NCBI RefSeq assembly: GCF_018687955.1
Contig: NZ_CP061309.1
Span: forward strand, 310,001 to 374,000
Direction: 5' to 3'
Length of the DNA stretch: 64,000 nt
Source: Polynucleobacter ibericus
Lineage (GTDB): Bacteria; Pseudomonadota; Gammaproteobacteria; Burkholderiales; Burkholderiaceae
Both the position numbers and the translations under genes were made by a program. How positions within the stretch are numbered: the first letter of the stretch is position 1; each line of letters begins with the position of its first letter. Positions 1 to 7,968 of the stretch are shown here, in pieces. Below the pieces are notes generated by a model. It was not told where the DNA came from, did no database searches, and saw only the letters and a list, made by a program, of their open reading frames with translations.

Positions 1-1509
1 GGAGCAATGCGTCTATTGCTCCTTTGGATTGGAATACGGCTAGCCAATGCAACTGGAGCGGATTTAAGTGCTGAGGTTTATCGGCGCACCCTATACCAAC
101 CATATAGGGTTCATATTGACCGTAGTAGCAGTGAAATTATCGCTGGAATAACACAAAAAGTTGCAACTGCAACGAGCGTCCTTTTATCGTTGGTTACGGT
201 ACTTACATCCATTGTTTTGTTTATTGCCATATTTGTCACTTTGATTCTAATTGATCCGCTGATTGCAACGCTTGCGATGTTAATTTTTGGTGCAAGTTAT
301 GGATGTATTGTCTATAAGACGCGGCAACGATTGAGGCGCAATAGTGAGTCAATTGCTTTGCAGCAGACCCAAGTCATAAAGATACTTCAAGAGGGTCTTG
401 GATCTATACGAGATGTTCTTTTAGACGGCAGTCAGTTAGTGTATTGCAACACATATCAGAAAAGTATCCAGCAGCTACAGTATGCAACTGGCGAAAACTC
501 ATATATTACGATTGCTCCAAGATACGTCATGGAGACTTTAGGTTTGCTGCTTACCGGTGTATTTGTCTGCATCATTAGTGGGGATGAAGTCGAAGGTGTA
601 AGTGGCGCTTTACCGGTTTTAGGCACACTGGCTTTGGGTGCGCAACGACTATTACCCCTTTTGCAATTAATATATGGTAATTGGACATTTGTGATTGGAA
701 GTCAGGCATCGCTTAAAGATGTTCTGGATTTGCTAGAACAGCCCCTGCCTGAAAATGCAAAACAAGATCAAATAAAACAGCTTGATTTTCAACGGTCCAT
801 CCGCTTTGAAAATGTTTCTTTTAAATATGGTGTCGATTTACCCTTGGTATTGAAACAGATTAATTTTACTATTTCTAAGGGCGGCAGGATTGGCATTGTA
901 GGTAGCACGGGGAGCGGTAAAAGTACTGTCTTAGATCTACTAATGCTCCTCCTTAAACCTACACATGGGAAAATTCTTATTGACGATTGCGTAATTGGTG
1001 ATGAGCTTTGCCAGGCATGGCAAAAAAATATTGCACATGTACCTCAAAGCATTTACCTAGCGGATGCCACTTTAGCCGAAAATATTGCATTTGGTATTCC
1101 GTTTGATCAAATTGATTTTCATCGCGTTAAGCTAGCAGCTTCGCAGGCTCAACTCTCTGAGTTTATAGAAAATAAACCGAAGAGTTACTATGAATTTGTG
1201 GGGGAGAGAGGGGTGAGGTTAAGCGGTGGTCAGCGACAACGCATCGGAATTGCACGAGCGCTGTACAAGCAGGCTAACGTGCTAATTTTTGATGAAGCGA
1301 CTAGCGCTCTAGATAATGAAACTGAGTGCGATGTTATGAGGGCAATTGAAGATCTTGGAAATCATCTGACCATTTGTATGGTTGCGCATCGCCTGACTAC
1401 GCTTGAAAAGTGCGATCAGATAATTGAGTTTCGTGGTGGTATGGTGCATCATATTGGAGACTATCAATCAGTTGTTCAAGCCTCTAAGGCTGCAAGGACT
1501 TATCAATGA
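1..1509 (+). CDS. ABC transporter, fused permease/ATPase (PglK/MsbA-like flippase), 5' truncated
   Basis: Likely flips a lipid-linked oligosaccharide or exports a glycan across the inner membrane. The reading frame is open to base 1, so the true start lies upstream; the ATG at 7 sits inside the conserved membrane domain and is not a convincing start. Counting from that ATG, the visible part of the permease domain has hydrophobic segments around residues 55-90 and 170-225. The nucleotide-binding domain follows: Walker A (GSTGSGKS) from residue 299, LSGGQ at 405-409, Walker B Asp429-Glu430 and the H-loop His461, so the ATPase looks intact. Family members are about 580-600 residues, so roughly 90 are missing. 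Its 3' end overlaps neuA by four bases, which ties it to the sugar operon and suggests its cargo is the nonulosonate-containing glycan. The cargo is inferred from context only. Confidence 0.85.
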   Translation, partial: GAMRLLLLWIGIRLANATGADLSAEVYRRTLYQPYRVHIDRSSSEIIAGITQKVATATSVLLSLVTVLTSIVLFIAIFVTLILIDPLIATLAMLIFGASYGCIVYKTRQRLRRNSESIALQQTQVIKILQEGLGSIRDVLLDGSQLVYCNTYQKSIQQLQYATGENSYITIAPRYVMETLGLLLTGVFVCIISGDEVEGVSGALPVLGTLALGAQRLLPLLQLIYGNWTFVIGSQASLKDVLDLLEQPLPENAKQDQIKQLDFQRSIRFENVSFKYGVDLPLVLKQINFTISKGGRIGIVGSTGSGKSTVLDLLMLLLKPTHGKILIDDCVIGDELCQAWQKNIAHVPQSIYLADATLAENIAFGIPFDQIDFHRVKLAASQAQLSEFIENKPKSYYEFVGERGVRLSGGQRQRIGIARALYKQANVLIFDEATSALDNETECDVMRAIEDLGNHLTICMVAHRLTTLEKCDQIIEFRGGMVHHIGDYQSVVQASKAARTYQ

Positions 1510-2210
1510 TTCTCTCAAGGCCTGTATTTGCGCTAGTGCCAGCACGTGGGGGTTCGAAGGGAATTCCTCGTAAGAATCTAAGAAAAATTCAAGGCCGCAC
1601 GCTTGTTGAAATAGCGCTAAAAGCAGCTATTGATTCTGTTTATGTTGATAGAGTATACCTATCTTCCGAGGATGAGGAAATATTGGAGCAGGGCCGCAAC
1701 CTAGGTGTTGAGGTTATTAAACGACCAGTCGAGCTTGCTTCCGATACCTCTTCAGCTAATGAGGTGGTTAACCATTTTATAAATCAAAATAGCGAGGAAT
1801 TTTCAAAGGATGACCCATACATTTTATATTTACAACCCACTTCTCCATTAAGAGCGCTAAGACATATAAATGAAGCTTTAGAGGAGATGCAAACACAAAA
1901 AGCTGATTCGTTAATTAGTGTTATAAAGCTAGAGAAGTCCCCCTATAAATCTTTTTCAATTGATATTAACGGCAGATTAAGATCCCTTTTTGAGGAGAGT
2001 CTATCTAATTTCCGTCGTCAAGATTTACCTAATACATATATCCCTAATGGAGCATTATATGTATTTACTGCTTCAGCATTTCGATTGCGAGGAATTTTTC
2101 CATCTAATGGAAGCTTGCCATATGTAATGAGTGAGTCTGACAGTATTGATTTAGATGAAGAGGATGATCTTATAAAATTAGAGAAAATTTTAGGATTAAG
2201 TAATGGCTGA
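1506..2210 (+). CDS. neuA: CMP-nonulosonate synthetase (acylneuraminate cytidylyltransferase)
   Basis: Transfers CMP from CTP to a nonulosonic acid such as N-acetylneuraminate, giving the glycosyltransferase donor in the cytoplasm. The N-terminus carries the family nucleotide-binding signature (ALVPARGGSKGIPRKNL, residues about 9-25), and LQPTSPLR near residue 115 is the typical second motif. At 234 residues it is a full-length single-domain NeuA/LegF/PseF protein without the C-terminal hydrolase seen in some sialic acid bacteria. It starts in an ATGA overlap with the ABC transporter and overlaps neuB by eight bases, so translation is probably coupled. Base composition is more AT-rich than neuB-neuC behind it. 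Neuraminate, legionaminate and pseudaminate synthetases cannot be separated by eye; the adjacent neuB argues for a Neu5Ac-type substrate. Confidence 0.88.
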   Translation: MILSRPVFALVPARGGSKGIPRKNLRKIQGRTLVEIALKAAIDSVYVDRVYLSSEDEEILEQGRNLGVEVIKRPVELASDTSSANEVVNHFINQNSEEFSKDDPYILYLQPTSPLRALRHINEALEEMQTQKADSLISVIKLEKSPYKSFSIDINGRLRSLFEESLSNFRRQDLPNTYIPNGALYVFTASAFRLRGIFPSNGSLPYVMSESDSIDLDEEDDLIKLEKILGLSNG

Positions 2211-3246
2211 ATTTAAAATTGGTAACCGTTTGATCGGTGATGGTCATCCGCCCGTTGTTATTGTTGAAATTGGTATTAACCATGAAGGATCACTTGATAC
2301 TGCAATTGAGATGGTTGATGCTGCCATTGACATGGGTGCAGAAATTATCAAACATCAGACACACATTGTTGAGGACGAGATGTCCGATGAAGCAAAAACA
2401 GTGATTCCGGGTAATGCTGATGTTTCAATCTATGAGATCATGGAGCGTTGCGCCTTATCCAAGGAGGATGAGCGATCGCTAATGAATTACGTACATCAAC
2501 GTGGCGCTATTTTTATTAGCACACCTTTTTCTAGAGCCGCGGTAGATAGATTGGTTGAGTTTGATATTCCAGCATTTAAGGTGGGCTCTGGAGAGTGTAA
2601 TAATTATCCGCTAATTAAATATATTGCAAAGTTTCGTAAGCCAGTCATCATCAGCACGGGAATGAATTCGATTGAATCAATCAAACCCTCGGTTGAAATA
2701 TTGCGAAACGAACAGATTCCTTATGCGCTTATGCACTGCACTAATGTTTATCCGACCCCTCCAGAGTTAGTACGCTTGGGTGCTGTGCCTCAACTCAAGG
2801 AGGCTTTTCCGGATGCGGTGATTGGTTTGTCAGACCACACTACATCTAACTACCCGTGTTTGGGCTCGGTGGCTTTGGGTGCTTCATTACTGGAGCGCCA
2901 CTTTACGGATCGAATGGATAGATCCGGTCCAGACATTATCTGCTCAATGGACCCTATCGCACTGAGAGAATTAATCGAAGGCTCAAACATCATCTTTGCT
3001 GCACGTGGCGGGGAAAAAGGTCCTGTTGAAGCCGAGACTCCGACAATAGCATTCGCATTTGCCTCGGTCGTGGCAATTCGTGATATTGCGCCCGGACAGA
3101 AGCTGACTGAAGAAAATATTTGGGTTAAACGTCCGGGAGGTGGAGACTTCACGGCGTTGGACTACGAGTTACTGCTTGGCATGGCTGCTGCTACAAATAT
3201 TCGCCGTGGGTTCCAGCTAAAGAAGATAGACGTTAAATCGGGATGA
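2203..3246 (+). CDS. neuB: N-acetylneuraminate (sialic acid) synthase
   Basis: Condenses phosphoenolpyruvate with N-acetylmannosamine (or a related hexosamine) to form the nine-carbon acid. Residues about 15-280 are the NeuB TIM barrel and about 285-347 the C-terminal SAF (antifreeze-like) domain. Diagnostic stretches include EIGINHEGS, KHQTHIVEDEMSDEA, VIPGNADVSIYEIMERCAL, GSGECNNYPLIK, STGMNSIESIK and GLSDHTT. From memory these match bacterial Neu5Ac synthases (meningococcal NeuB and Campylobacter NeuB1) more closely than PseI, which would read KFQTF at the KHQTH position. Length 347 is normal. The start overlaps neuA by eight bases and the stop overlaps neuC by four. Assignment to the sialic acid branch is strong; true Neu5Ac versus a close analogue is inference. 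Confidence 0.93.
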   Translation: MAEFKIGNRLIGDGHPPVVIVEIGINHEGSLDTAIEMVDAAIDMGAEIIKHQTHIVEDEMSDEAKTVIPGNADVSIYEIMERCALSKEDERSLMNYVHQRGAIFISTPFSRAAVDRLVEFDIPAFKVGSGECNNYPLIKYIAKFRKPVIISTGMNSIESIKPSVEILRNEQIPYALMHCTNVYPTPPELVRLGAVPQLKEAFPDAVIGLSDHTTSNYPCLGSVALGASLLERHFTDRMDRSGPDIICSMDPIALRELIEGSNIIFAARGGEKGPVEAETPTIAFAFASVVAIRDIAPGQKLTEENIWVKRPGGGDFTALDYELLLGMAAATNIRRGFQLKKIDVKSG

Positions 3247-4388
3247 CAATGACCCCGACGCGGATCCAAAAAATTGTCTTCCTGACCGGAACGCGAGCCG
3301 ATTTTGGTAAGCTCAAGTCGTTGATGAATCGCTTGAGGGGTGACGACAGCTTTGAATTACATGTCTTCGTCACAGGGATGCATATGCTCACTAAGTATGG
3401 CTACACTTGCGAGGAAGTGGAAAAAGCAAACTTCAGGAACATACATAAATTCATCAATCAAAACGCCAGTGATAGTATGGATCACATATTGTCAAAGACA
3501 ATTTCAGGCCTTTCCGACTATGTTAAAGAGATCAAGCCTGACTTGATCGTTGTTCACGGTGATCGAGTCGAGGCACTTGCCGGAGCGGCGGTAGGCGCAT
3601 TGAACAATATTCTTGTCGGGCATATCGAAGGAGGGGAAGTGTCGGGAACGGTGGATGAGTTGATTCGACATGCCGTTTCAAAGCTGTCTCATATCCACTT
3701 TGTTGCTAACGAAGAAGCGAAAGCAAGATTGGTTCAGCTTGGCGAAGTAAGTAACGCCATTCATGTCATTGGCTCTCCAGATGTTGATGTGATGAACTCT
3801 AGCGCGCTCCCCAGCATTGAAGAAGTGAAGAGATATTACGGTTTTGACTTTCCGGAGTATTCCGTTCTTATGTTTCATCCAGTTACCACCGAGTATGGTG
3901 ACCTGAAACGTCAAACAAGTACTGTGGTTGATCAGGTAATCGAGTCGGGACTGAACTACGTCGTTATTTACCCGAATAATGACCTTGGGACTGACATCAT
4001 TCTCCGTGAATACGGTAAATTGGCCGGACTCGGGCGAATACGTGTTTATCCATCAATGCGATTTGAATATTTTCTGACCCTCCTAAAAAATTCCCATTTC
4101 ATTATTGGTAATTCAAGCGCGGGAGTGCGGGAGGCTCCTCACTTTGGAGTTCCTGCCATCAATCTGGGAACAAGGCAGCATAATCGCGTGCAATGCAATA
4201 GTGTCCTGAATGTGGAAATCGAAGCGGTCAAAATCAAGCAGGCGATTGAGGATGTCAAAGCCAAACCAAGACATGCATACACACTATTTGGAAATGGTGG
4301 CAGCGACGAGCGTTTTTACGGAATTCTCAAGAGTCAGGAATTCTGGAATATCAAAACCCAGAAAACTTTTGTAGACTGGGCTGGATGA
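3243..4388 (+). CDS. neuC: UDP-N-acetylglucosamine 2-epimerase, hydrolysing
   Basis: Hydrolyses and epimerises UDP-GlcNAc to N-acetylmannosamine plus UDP, the first committed step toward Neu5Ac. Family features visible are the N-terminal TGTRADFGKLK, the VVHGDRVEALAGA segment near residue 103, GHIEGGE near 130, HPVTTEYGD near 210 and the GNSSAGVREAP loop near 290 that contacts UDP. Length 381 fits the hydrolysing NeuC group rather than the non-hydrolysing WecB group. The ATG at 3243 lies in an ATGA overlap with neuB; a second in-frame ATG at 3249 is possible. With neuA and neuB this completes a UDP-GlcNAc to CMP-Neu5Ac route. GC content is visibly higher here than in the genes after 7110. LegG, which acts on a bacillosamine-type substrate, is a close relative and cannot be excluded. 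Confidence 0.9.
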   Translation: MTMTPTRIQKIVFLTGTRADFGKLKSLMNRLRGDDSFELHVFVTGMHMLTKYGYTCEEVEKANFRNIHKFINQNASDSMDHILSKTISGLSDYVKEIKPDLIVVHGDRVEALAGAAVGALNNILVGHIEGGEVSGTVDELIRHAVSKLSHIHFVANEEAKARLVQLGEVSNAIHVIGSPDVDVMNSSALPSIEEVKRYYGFDFPEYSVLMFHPVTTEYGDLKRQTSTVVDQVIESGLNYVVIYPNNDLGTDIILREYGKLAGLGRIRVYPSMRFEYFLTLLKNSHFIIGNSSAGVREAPHFGVPAINLGTRQHNRVQCNSVLNVEIEAVKIKQAIEDVKAKPRHAYTLFGNGGSDERFYGILKSQEFWNIKTQKTFVDWAG

Positions 4389-5125
4389 TGAGGTTGATTG
4401 CTCGGCTTGACGTTAAGAACCAGTTCGTCATCAAGGGAATTCACTTGGAGGGGCTGCGCAAGGTTGGCGATCCCAACCAACTTGCAAAAGCCTATTACGA
4501 AGCCGGTATTGATGAGATCGTGTTCATTGATGCTGTGGCCAGTTTATACAATCGCAATAACCTGTTCTCAGTGATAAAAAAAGCCTCGGAGGAGGTATTC
4601 GTGCCGATCACAATCGGGGGCGGTCTACGCAGTTTAGCCGATGTTGAACAGGCTTTGGATGCTGGAGCCGACAAGGTTGCGCTTAACACAGCAGTGATTC
4701 TTGAGCCCGAATTGGTTAAAAAAGTTGCTAAGCGATACGGGAGTCAATGTGTAGTCGCGTCTGTTCAAGCCAAGCGAACGGCAAACGGATGGGAGGCATA
4801 CATGGAAGCTGGGCGGGAGAAAACCGGGTTACAGGTATTGGATTGGGTAAAGAGGCTTCAGGACTTGGGCGCGGGCGAACTTTTGTTAACCTCGGTAGAT
4901 CAGGAAGGAACCAAATCAGGTTTCGATGTGAAACTCGTGGAAGCTGTGAATAAGGCTGTTTCGATCCCTGTTGTAGTTAGTGGCGGTTATGGACAACCCA
5001 GACATATTCAAGAATTGCTGGAGGTCACCGTGCCCAGCGGGGTATGTTTTGCATCAGTACTCCATTACAAGTCGACGACAGTTGAAACCTTAAGGTTGAG
5101 CATTGAACAGTCAGAAGCGAATTGA
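4385..5125 (+). CDS. hisF: HisF-like ammonia-channelling cyclase subunit, LPS type (HisF2)
   Basis: A (beta/alpha)8 barrel of the imidazole-glycerol-phosphate synthase family. In polysaccharide loci the HisF2-HisH2 pair is known to supply ammonia to a WbpG/PseA amidotransferase instead of making histidine. The N-terminus reads LIARLDVKNQFVIKGIHLEG (the catalytic-site Asp9 is kept), and the GIHLEGLRKVGDP and DAVASLYNRNNL stretches are typical of the LPS-type branch rather than housekeeping HisF. A second loop, SVDQEGTKSGFD (about 160-171), is kept. Length 246. It starts in an ATGA overlap with neuC, which places amidine formation and nonulosonate synthesis in one transcript. It could still complement histidine synthesis, but nothing nearby is a his operon. 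Confidence 0.85.
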   Translation: MMRLIARLDVKNQFVIKGIHLEGLRKVGDPNQLAKAYYEAGIDEIVFIDAVASLYNRNNLFSVIKKASEEVFVPITIGGGLRSLADVEQALDAGADKVALNTAVILEPELVKKVAKRYGSQCVVASVQAKRTANGWEAYMEAGREKTGLQVLDWVKRLQDLGAGELLLTSVDQEGTKSGFDVKLVEAVNKAVSIPVVVSGGYGQPRHIQELLEVTVPSGVCFASVLHYKSTTVETLRLSIEQSEAN

Positions 5126-5130
5126 AAAAA

Positions 5131-5769
5131 ATGAAAAGAATTGTCGTTTTAAATTATGGGCTTGGTAATGTCCGAAGCGTAAGTAATGCCTTGCGCGCGG
5201 TAGGCGCCGAGGCTGGTGTTTCGTGTAATGAGCGCGAAATTGCACAAGCGGACGGGTTGATCATCCCGGGAGTGGGTGCATTCCCAGATGGAATGGTAAA
5301 TTTAACCGAGTCAGGGCTGGTTGAAGTTGTTCGCGAATATATCGATTCTGGGCGCCCGGTATTGGGCATCTGTCTGGGTATGCAGCTACTTTTTGAGAAA
5401 GGAGCCGAATATCAGATGACACAAGGCTTGAGTGTAATATCCGGCTCGGTCGAAATCATTCCGGTCAAGCCTGAAGAGGGCAAAATGCCACATATAGCCT
5501 GGTCCACGATCAAACCCACAGAGATGGGGGCTCAAACAATGTTCGCGGGTATGTCCGATCGAGAAATGCGTTTCTACTTTGTCCATAGTTACGCGGCAAC
5601 CAAAGTGCAGGCTCAGGATTTAAGCGCGACTGTGGACTATATGGGGTATGAGATTGTTGCCGCTGTGCAAAAGAAAAATGTATGGGGTACGCAATTTCAT
5701 CCAGAGAAGAGTGGGCCTTCTGGATTGCGGGTTTTGCGGAATTTTATTTTGAATGCTGATGGAAAATAG
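5131..5769 (+). CDS. hisH: HisH-like glutamine amidotransferase subunit, LPS type
   Basis: Class I glutaminase that releases ammonia from glutamine and passes it to its HisF partner. Numbered from the ATG at 5131, the nucleophile is Cys81 in GICLGMQ, and the catalytic His190 and Glu192 lie in QFHPEKSG. The oxyanion region PGVGAFPDG is also present, so the triad is complete. A TTG at 5122, overlapping the hisF stop, would add three residues; the ATG giving MKRIVVLNYGLGN is the more usual family start. Length is about 212. Its place between hisF and the amidotransferase gene fits the known trio in which ammonia converts a sugar N-acetyl group to an acetimidoyl group. Confidence 0.87.
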   Translation: MKRIVVLNYGLGNVRSVSNALRAVGAEAGVSCNEREIAQADGLIIPGVGAFPDGMVNLTESGLVEVVREYIDSGRPVLGICLGMQLLFEKGAEYQMTQGLSVISGSVEIIPVKPEEGKMPHIAWSTIKPTEMGAQTMFAGMSDREMRFYFVHSYAATKVQAQDLSATVDYMGYEIVAAVQKKNVWGTQFHPEKSGPSGLRVLRNFILNADGK

Positions 5770-5770
5770 T

Positions 5771-5914
5771 ATGAAGCAACCGAACATTGCGGATGATATG
5801 CATCAGGAAGCTGAGGCTTTTGATAGTCAGATCGAAGAGCTCTTCCACGTGGAAACGGAAGTTCTAAATGAAACAAAATTTTTATTTGTTGGACGTAAGG
5901 TAAATTTATTATGA
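5771..5914 (+). pseudogene. 47-codon remnant, probably an internally deleted methyltransferase
   Basis: An ATG one base after the hisH stop opens a 47-codon frame ending in TGA at 5912-5914, which overlaps the ATG of the next gene (ATGA). It is therefore positioned exactly like an operon gene. Its first half (EAEAFDSQIEE) resembles the start of SAM-dependent methyltransferases found in O-antigen loci. Its last half (ETEVLNETKFLFVGRK) resembles the C-terminal strand of the same kind of protein. The whole SAM-binding core is absent. The simplest reading is an in-frame deletion that left both ends. It may now matter only for translational coupling of the amidotransferase. The resemblance is from memory and needs a search; a genuine small protein is the alternative. 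Confidence 0.5.
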
Positions 5915-7113
5915 TTAAATCGTTATTTGGATTGCCCGAGGAAGTGGTTTTTTGCAAGCACTGTGTGATCTCAAACCAGCGACCAAGCTCGACGGTTGAG
6001 TTCAAACATAAACAAGACGAAAAAAAGGCAACGATAGGCTTTGACGATCAGGGTGTATGCGATGCCTGCCGGTATCATGAAATAAAAGAGAAGCAGATTA
6101 GTTGGGAAAAGCGCGAACAGGCACTGATCGCATTGCTTGATCAGCATCGCCGCAATGACGGCGGATACGACGTAATCGTTCCCGGAAGCGGCGGCAAAGA
6201 TAGCGCCTATACCTCTCACATACTCAAGTATAAATATGGCATGAATCCGCTTACGGTCACGTGGGCGCCGCATAAATACACTGAGATCGGCTGGAAAAAC
6301 TTTGAGAATTGGGTTCATGTTGGTGGTCTGGACAACATTCTGTTTACACCAAACGGAAAGCTTCATCGATATTTGACGAGACAAGCTTTTTTAAATTTAC
6401 TACATCCTTTCCAGCCATTTATCGTGGGTCAACGTATTATCGGTCCGGCGATGGCGGCAAAGTTTGGCGTTAAGTTAGTAATGTATGGGGAAAATCAGGC
6501 GGAGTATGGCAATAATCCCGATGATAATTATGTCCCGACCATGGATCGCAAGTTCTTCTCGGTGGGCGATCCTGAAGAGATGCTTTTGGGGGGAAAGCCT
6601 ATTAAAGATATTATTTCTGAGGGGCAATTTAACCTAAATGATTTCGCTCCTTATATACCGCCAAGTGCAGAATTTTTGGAGAGTAAGGGTGTAGAGGTGC
6701 ATTATCTTGGTTATTACCTTAAATGGGATCCGCAGGAATGCTACTACTATGCGGTTGAAAATACTGGTTTTCAATCGAACAGCGAGAGAACGGAGGGCAC
6801 CTACTCGAAATATAGCAGCATAGATGATCAGATAGACATGTTTCACTACTTCACCACACTTATAAAGTTTGGTATTGGTCGCGCAACCTACGATGCCGCG
6901 CAAGAGATCCGAAATGAGAAAATAACACGAGATGAAGGGGTTCTTTTAGTTCGCAAATATGACCAAGAGTTCCCAAAAAAATACTTTAGGGAGTTTTTAG
7001 AATATATCAATATTTCGGAAAAAGAATTTCATGAGACCGTAGATAGATTTCGATCTCCAAATTTGTGGGAAAAAATCGATGGAGAGTGGCGCCTAAGGCA
7101 TCAAGTGGTATGA
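5911..7113 (+). CDS. N-acetyl sugar amidotransferase (WbpG/PseA family)
   Basis: ATP-dependent PP-loop enzyme that, with HisH-HisF ammonia, converts a sugar N-acetyl group to an acetimidoyl group. An N-terminal zinc-ribbon-like pair is visible (Cys15/Cys18 and Cys50/Cys53), followed by the PP-loop SGGKDS at 93-98. The GENQAEYGNN stretch near residue 195 is characteristic of the family. Length 400 is normal. In other bacteria members act on pseudaminate or legionaminate (PseA-type) or on diaminouronic acids (WbpG-type). Here the nearest sugar pathway is neuABC, so a nonulosonate is the first candidate, but an amino sugar made elsewhere is equally allowed. It starts in ATGA with the remnant ahead and ends in ATGA with the next gene. 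Confidence 0.88.
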   Translation: MIKSLFGLPEEVVFCKHCVISNQRPSSTVEFKHKQDEKKATIGFDDQGVCDACRYHEIKEKQISWEKREQALIALLDQHRRNDGGYDVIVPGSGGKDSAYTSHILKYKYGMNPLTVTWAPHKYTEIGWKNFENWVHVGGLDNILFTPNGKLHRYLTRQAFLNLLHPFQPFIVGQRIIGPAMAAKFGVKLVMYGENQAEYGNNPDDNYVPTMDRKFFSVGDPEEMLLGGKPIKDIISEGQFNLNDFAPYIPPSAEFLESKGVEVHYLGYYLKWDPQECYYYAVENTGFQSNSERTEGTYSKYSSIDDQIDMFHYFTTLIKFGIGRATYDAAQEIRNEKITRDEGVLLVRKYDQEFPKKYFREFLEYINISEKEFHETVDRFRSPNLWEKIDGEWRLRHQVV

Positions 7114-7922
7114 CATACAAGAGCTATGCTTCCCGCCTCCTTACTCATGGGCTGATAAAGTTTCGAAATATACATAAAGGAGAAACTTGTTATATTTTCG
7201 GTGACGGCCCTTCAGTGAAATGGTTTGACTTTAGTGAATTTGTAGATCATCCGTCAATATGCTGCGGCATGATCCCATTTCACCGAGATTTTGAATTGCT
7301 GAATGCAAAATATTACGTTTTAGTTGAGCCATGGTTATTTGTCCCAAGAATTTTCCAGCCAAAATATTTGCATGAATTAAGCTTGTTGGTACCAGAATAC
7401 AGAAAACGTATTGAAGCCATGCGCGATAAGGAGATTTTCGTCAGCTTAAGTAATGCACTTTCTTTATCTGGCCCCAACATAAATTATGTATACGGAGGCT
7501 TGCCAGCCCCCAGTTCTAATACAGATAGATTGCTTAATACTTTTAATTGCTTTGCCGGCTCATTTGAGGCAACTTTAGCGATTGCTTATTATCTTGGGTT
7601 CAAAAAAGTTTATCTTGTTGGATTTGATGCCTGGACAATTCAACCATCTAGAACGCGTCGTTGGTATGAACTTGGCGAAGGAGAGGTATACAACTCAAAT
7701 AATTTTGCATTTAAATACCTTGATGTACTTAAGAGGGAGATGGATATTTATACAATTTCCAAGGATGGAGAATCCTGCAATGTAAAAAATATTAGTTATC
7801 AGTCATATACTGGACATGAACCCATTTTTAAAGAAAATTACGAGTTACTTAGTAAAGATGTATTAAATGCGCTTGCAAGCGTTACTGAAACTGGCTATAA
7901 GATTTTTCAGAATGAAAATTAA
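7110..7922 (+). CDS. GT42/DUF115-like protein, candidate nonulosonate transferase
   Basis: A 270-residue protein with no confident assignment. The N-terminal GDGPS at residues 31-35 and the later sequence LAIAYYLGFKKVYLVGFD resemble the nucleotide-binding fold shared by GT42 sialyltransferases (Campylobacter Cst type) and DUF115/MptE-like proteins, where GNGPS and LGYKEIYLSGID occur at matching places. I do not see a clear equivalent of the catalytic His of Cst proteins, so transferase activity is unproven. An upstream in-frame ATG at 7065 exists, but the one at 7110 forms an ATGA overlap with the amidotransferase gene and is preferred. Its position directly behind neuABC and the amidotransferase makes it a plausible enzyme using the CMP-activated product. 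The protein is AT-rich coded and has no membrane segment. Confidence 0.6.
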   Translation: MTYKSYASRLLTHGLIKFRNIHKGETCYIFGDGPSVKWFDFSEFVDHPSICCGMIPFHRDFELLNAKYYVLVEPWLFVPRIFQPKYLHELSLLVPEYRKRIEAMRDKEIFVSLSNALSLSGPNINYVYGGLPAPSSNTDRLLNTFNCFAGSFEATLAIAYYLGFKKVYLVGFDAWTIQPSRTRRWYELGEGEVYNSNNFAFKYLDVLKREMDIYTISKDGESCNVKNISYQSYTGHEPIFKENYELLSKDVLNALASVTETGYKIFQNEN

Positions 7923-7968
7923 ATTTTTTTGTATTGGCTTGTAAGTTAATTTACTTAAATATATATAT

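Noticed and set aside
1..1509. Taking the ATG at base 7 as the true start of the ABC transporter
   Set aside because: The frame is open to base 1 and the product would lack the first part of the membrane domain; the gene is cut by the window edge.
2850..3152. 100-codon open frame on the - strand inside neuB
   Set aside because: Fully inside a strongly conserved gene on the other strand; composition is a shadow of that gene.
5971..6384. 137-codon frame on the - strand inside the amidotransferase gene
   Set aside because: The + strand gene has intact zinc and PP-loop motifs over the same bases; the reverse product shows no domain.
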